Of a stretch of 6,049 nt of DNA, positions 4,384 through 6,049 are shown piece after piece (the first letter of the stretch is position 1; each line of letters opens with the position of its first letter). The notes below the pieces were generated by a model, which was given only the letters and a program-made list of their open reading frames with translations, searched no databases and was not told where the DNA came from. The stretch covers positions 1 to 6,049 of the forward strand of contig JAFAWJ010000972.1 in assembly GCA_019242065.1 (NCBI GenBank). The letters run 5' to 3'. The DNA is from Chloroflexota bacterium. GTDB taxonomy: Bacteria > Chloroflexota > UBA6077 > CF-72. The translations under genes and the position numbers were made by a program.

Positions 4384-5578
4384 TGATGGTCAGGCGGCGG
4401 GGGCGGATTTTCGAGGACGAGCTCACCTGGCGTAGCAGCTCGCGGTAGTTCGCACCGGGGACGACCTTGCCCATGACCACGGTGTGCGCCGCGCCCGTGC
4501 AGCTCGGGACCGTGTTCGGGCGGCCGTGCAACGCCTCGTGGCCCATCAGCCCGAAATAGACCGCCTCGCGACCCAGCGACGGCAGGCCGAAGTCCTCGTG
4601 CAACCGGATCTGGGCTGGATCCAGCAGCTCGGACAGTAAGCGCATCAAGACGGGATTGCGTGAGCCACCACCGCCGACAACCACCTCATCCGGACGACCC
4701 GGCAGGAACCGACGGTACTGGTCGGCGATCGAATGCGCCGTGAACGCGGTCAACGTCGCCAGGATGTCTGGAGTCGACAGGCCCTCCGCCAGCGCGCGGT
4801 CGATTAATGGGTCGGCGAACTGGGCCCCGAACAGCTCGCGGCCGGTGCTTTTTGGCGGCTGCTGCAGAAAATACGGGTCGGCGAGCAGGTCCGCCAGCAG
4901 CAGGTCGTCCGCGCGACCAGCGGCGGCCATGGCGCCGTCGACGTCGAAGCGCTGCATGCCGCCGGTGAGCCGCCACACGGCGTGGTCGATCAGGGCGTTG
5001 CCCGGCCCGGTGTCGAAGGCAAGCATCGCCTCCCACTGACCGCCGGGTGGCACCCAGGTCACGTTGCCGATGCCGCCGATGTTCTGGACCGCGCGGCCCA
5101 ACCGGTCGTCCCCGAACAACAGCGCGTCGCCCCACGACGCCAGCGGCGCACCCTGACCACCCGCTGCGATGTCGCGCGGACGGAAATCGGCGACCGTCGT
5201 GACCCCCAGGCGCTCGGCAATCACCGACGGCTCGGCCAGTTGCAGTGTCGACCGCGTTCGCCCGGGGGTAACTTCGTGCCACACCGTCTGGCCGTGGGAT
5301 GCCGCCAGGTCCGCCTGGACGCCGGCCTGCCGCAAGGCGTGGGCGGCTGCCTGCGCAAACGCCTCGCCAAGCAGCACGTTGACTTCACACACCTCGTCGA
5401 TGCGGCTGCGCGTGGGACTGAACAGCGCGTGGATGCGCTCGCGCAGCCGTTCGTCGAGCGAGGACTCGGCGTACACCAACAGGGAGACGCTGAGCGTGTC
5501 GTCGACGTGAGCAACGTCGATGACCGCCGCGTCGATACCGTCCACCGACGTGCCCGACATCAGGCCGACGACGATCAC
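4376..5578 (-). CDS. anmK: Anhydro-N-acetylmuramic acid kinase
   Basis: A 400-residue cytoplasmic kinase of peptidoglycan recycling. It cleaves the 1,6-anhydro ring of anhydro-MurNAc and phosphorylates it with ATP to MurNAc-6-phosphate. Family motifs are all present: GLMSGTSVDGID (5-16) for ATP binding, SHGQTVWH (94-101), DFRPRDIAAGGQGAPL (131-146), NIGGIGN (166-172), FDTGPGN (188-194, with D189 matching the known catalytic Asp), PPKSTGRELF (241-250), VGGGGSRN (301-308) and EAVYFGLMGHEAL (338-350). Known homologues are about 370 residues, so it is complete. The frame is open upstream to 5713, but that part is the other-frame shadow of glgX. The GTG at 5578 gives the expected N-terminus (VIVVGLMSGTS) and overlaps the glgX stop as GTGA. 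No MurQ etherase is visible in the window, so the next recycling step must be encoded elsewhere. Confidence 0.96.
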   Translation of the reverse strand: MIVVGLMSGTSVDGIDAAVIDVAHVDDTLSVSLLVYAESSLDERLRERIHALFSPTRSRIDEVCEVNVLLGEAFAQAAAHALRQAGVQADLAASHGQTVWHEVTPGRTRSTLQLAEPSVIAERLGVTTVADFRPRDIAAGGQGAPLASWGDALLFGDDRLGRAVQNIGGIGNVTWVPPGGQWEAMLAFDTGPGNALIDHAVWRLTGGMQRFDVDGAMAAAGRADDLLLADLLADPYFLQQPPKSTGRELFGAQFADPLIDRALAEGLSTPDILATLTAFTAHSIADQYRRFLPGRPDEVVVGGGGSRNPVLMRLLSELLDPAQIRLHEDFGLPSLGREAVYFGLMGHEALHGRPNTVPSCTGAAHTVVMGKVVPGANYRELLRQVSSSSKIRPRRLTITV

Positions 5579-6049
5579 GCGGGCGACTCGACGCGCCGGA
5601 ACAGCGCGAGCGAGCGCGGAGCAAGTGCGTAGGCGGCGCCCACCGCGTGAAAGTCGGCCGACGGCGCTGGGGGACCCGGTTGTTCGGTATTCATCAGTTG
5701 TTCCCAGACACACGCGTCGCCGCCACCGCTTTCGGGCAGGGTGAAGGTCTGCTCCTCGTGGTGGGTGTTGAGCAGGACGAGCAGCGTTTCGTCGGAGATC
5801 CGGCCACCCTCCGCCTCACGCTCGTCGATCGCCTCACCGGCCAGCCGCATCGCCAGCCAGCGCGCGTCACCGTCGGTCCACTCCTCGTCGTGAACCTCCG
5901 TACCGTCGAGCTTGAACCAGGTCAGGTCTTTGATGTCCGCGCCCGGCAGGAACAGACCCTCGAAATAACGTCGGCGGCGCAGGATCGGGTGCTCGGCTCG
6001 GAACGCGATCAGACCGCGGGTGAACGCCAGAAACTCACGCTGCTCGTCA
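5575..6049 (-). CDS. glgX: Glycogen debranching enzyme, C-terminal part (cut by window edge)
   Basis: The last 157 residues of a GlgX/TreX-type debranching enzyme (GH13, isoamylase-like), which hydrolyses alpha-1,6 branches in glycogen or limit dextrins. Only the end of the catalytic barrel and the C-terminal beta domain are in the window. Recognisable family stretches are EFLAFTRGLIAFRAEHPIL, an arginine cluster followed by YFEG, DIKDLTWFKLDGTEVHDEEW, ARWLAMRLAGEAIDE and LLVLLNTHHEEQTFTLP. The catalytic residues lie beyond the right edge. It overlaps anmK by a GTGA, so the two are probably translated together. Assignment to GlgX rather than a trehalose-synthesis relative rests on the DGTEVHDEEW and LLNTHHE patterns. 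The N-terminal two thirds or more of the protein is not seen. Confidence 0.9.
   Translation of the reverse strand, partial: DEQREFLAFTRGLIAFRAEHPILRRRRYFEGLFLPGADIKDLTWFKLDGTEVHDEEWTDGDARWLAMRLAGEAIDEREAEGGRISDETLLVLLNTHHEEQTFTLPESGGGDACVWEQLMNTEQPGPPAPSADFHAVGAAYALAPRSLALFRRVESPA

Noticed and set aside
4376..5713. Extended 445-residue version of AnmK
   Set aside because: The extra 45 residues are Arg/Ser-rich, lie in another frame of glgX, and precede the family N-terminus. GTG 5578 fits better.

Overview
This is a high-GC bacterial window (roughly two thirds G+C by eye). It is dominated by one tightly packed gene set read from right to left on the minus strand. The families and their order suggest a Chloroflexota- or Actinomycetota-like genome: glycogen debranching enzyme, anhydro-MurNAc kinase, GDPD-type membrane protein, DUF4129, DUF4350 and MoxR ATPase. 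That placement is an inference from gene content and composition, not a phylogenetic result.

Layout in direction of transcription (minus strand). (1) The C-terminal 157 residues of a GlgX-type glycogen debranching enzyme, cut by the right edge (5575-6049). (2) anmK (4376-5578), joined to glgX by a GTGA overlap; the longest open frame starts further upstream, but the family N-terminus fixes the start at 5578. (3) A polytopic membrane protein of the glycerophosphodiesterase-membrane-domain type (3313-4365), 10 bases after anmK. (4) A DUF4129 protein (2679-3320), overlapping gene 3 by 8 bases. (5) A 327-base stretch without a recognisable gene (2352-2678). (6) A DUF4350 protein (1287-2351). (7) A MoxR-family AAA+ ATPase (322-1290), joined to DUF4350 by an ATGA overlap. 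Genes 3, 4, 6 and 7 form the well-known membrane-associated MoxR cluster. These clusters are thought to act in envelope protein maturation or metal/cofactor insertion, but the exact role is not settled. The DUF58 (VWA-like) partner that normally follows moxR is absent here. The bases after moxR (1-321) hold no convincing gene, only a GC-rich hairpin and possibly the degraded or frameshifted 3' end of a plus-strand gene.

The most unusual part is the 327-base interruption between DUF4129 and DUF4350, in an operon whose other junctions overlap or nearly touch. It holds six exact copies of CGTCA in 91 bases, spaced 12, 22, 20, 11 and 21 bases (close to multiples of one helical turn). Two copies sit in a 16-bp direct repeat that carries phased A-tracts. 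A 31-codon frame begins at an ATGA overlap with the DUF4129 stop and ends inside the array. A 66-codon frame begins inside the array and ends in a GTGA overlap with the DUF4350 start. Two mutually exclusive hairpins lie directly before that start. Together these suggest an internal regulatory point (operator array plus translational coupling) that splits the operon. This is a hypothesis from sequence pattern alone.
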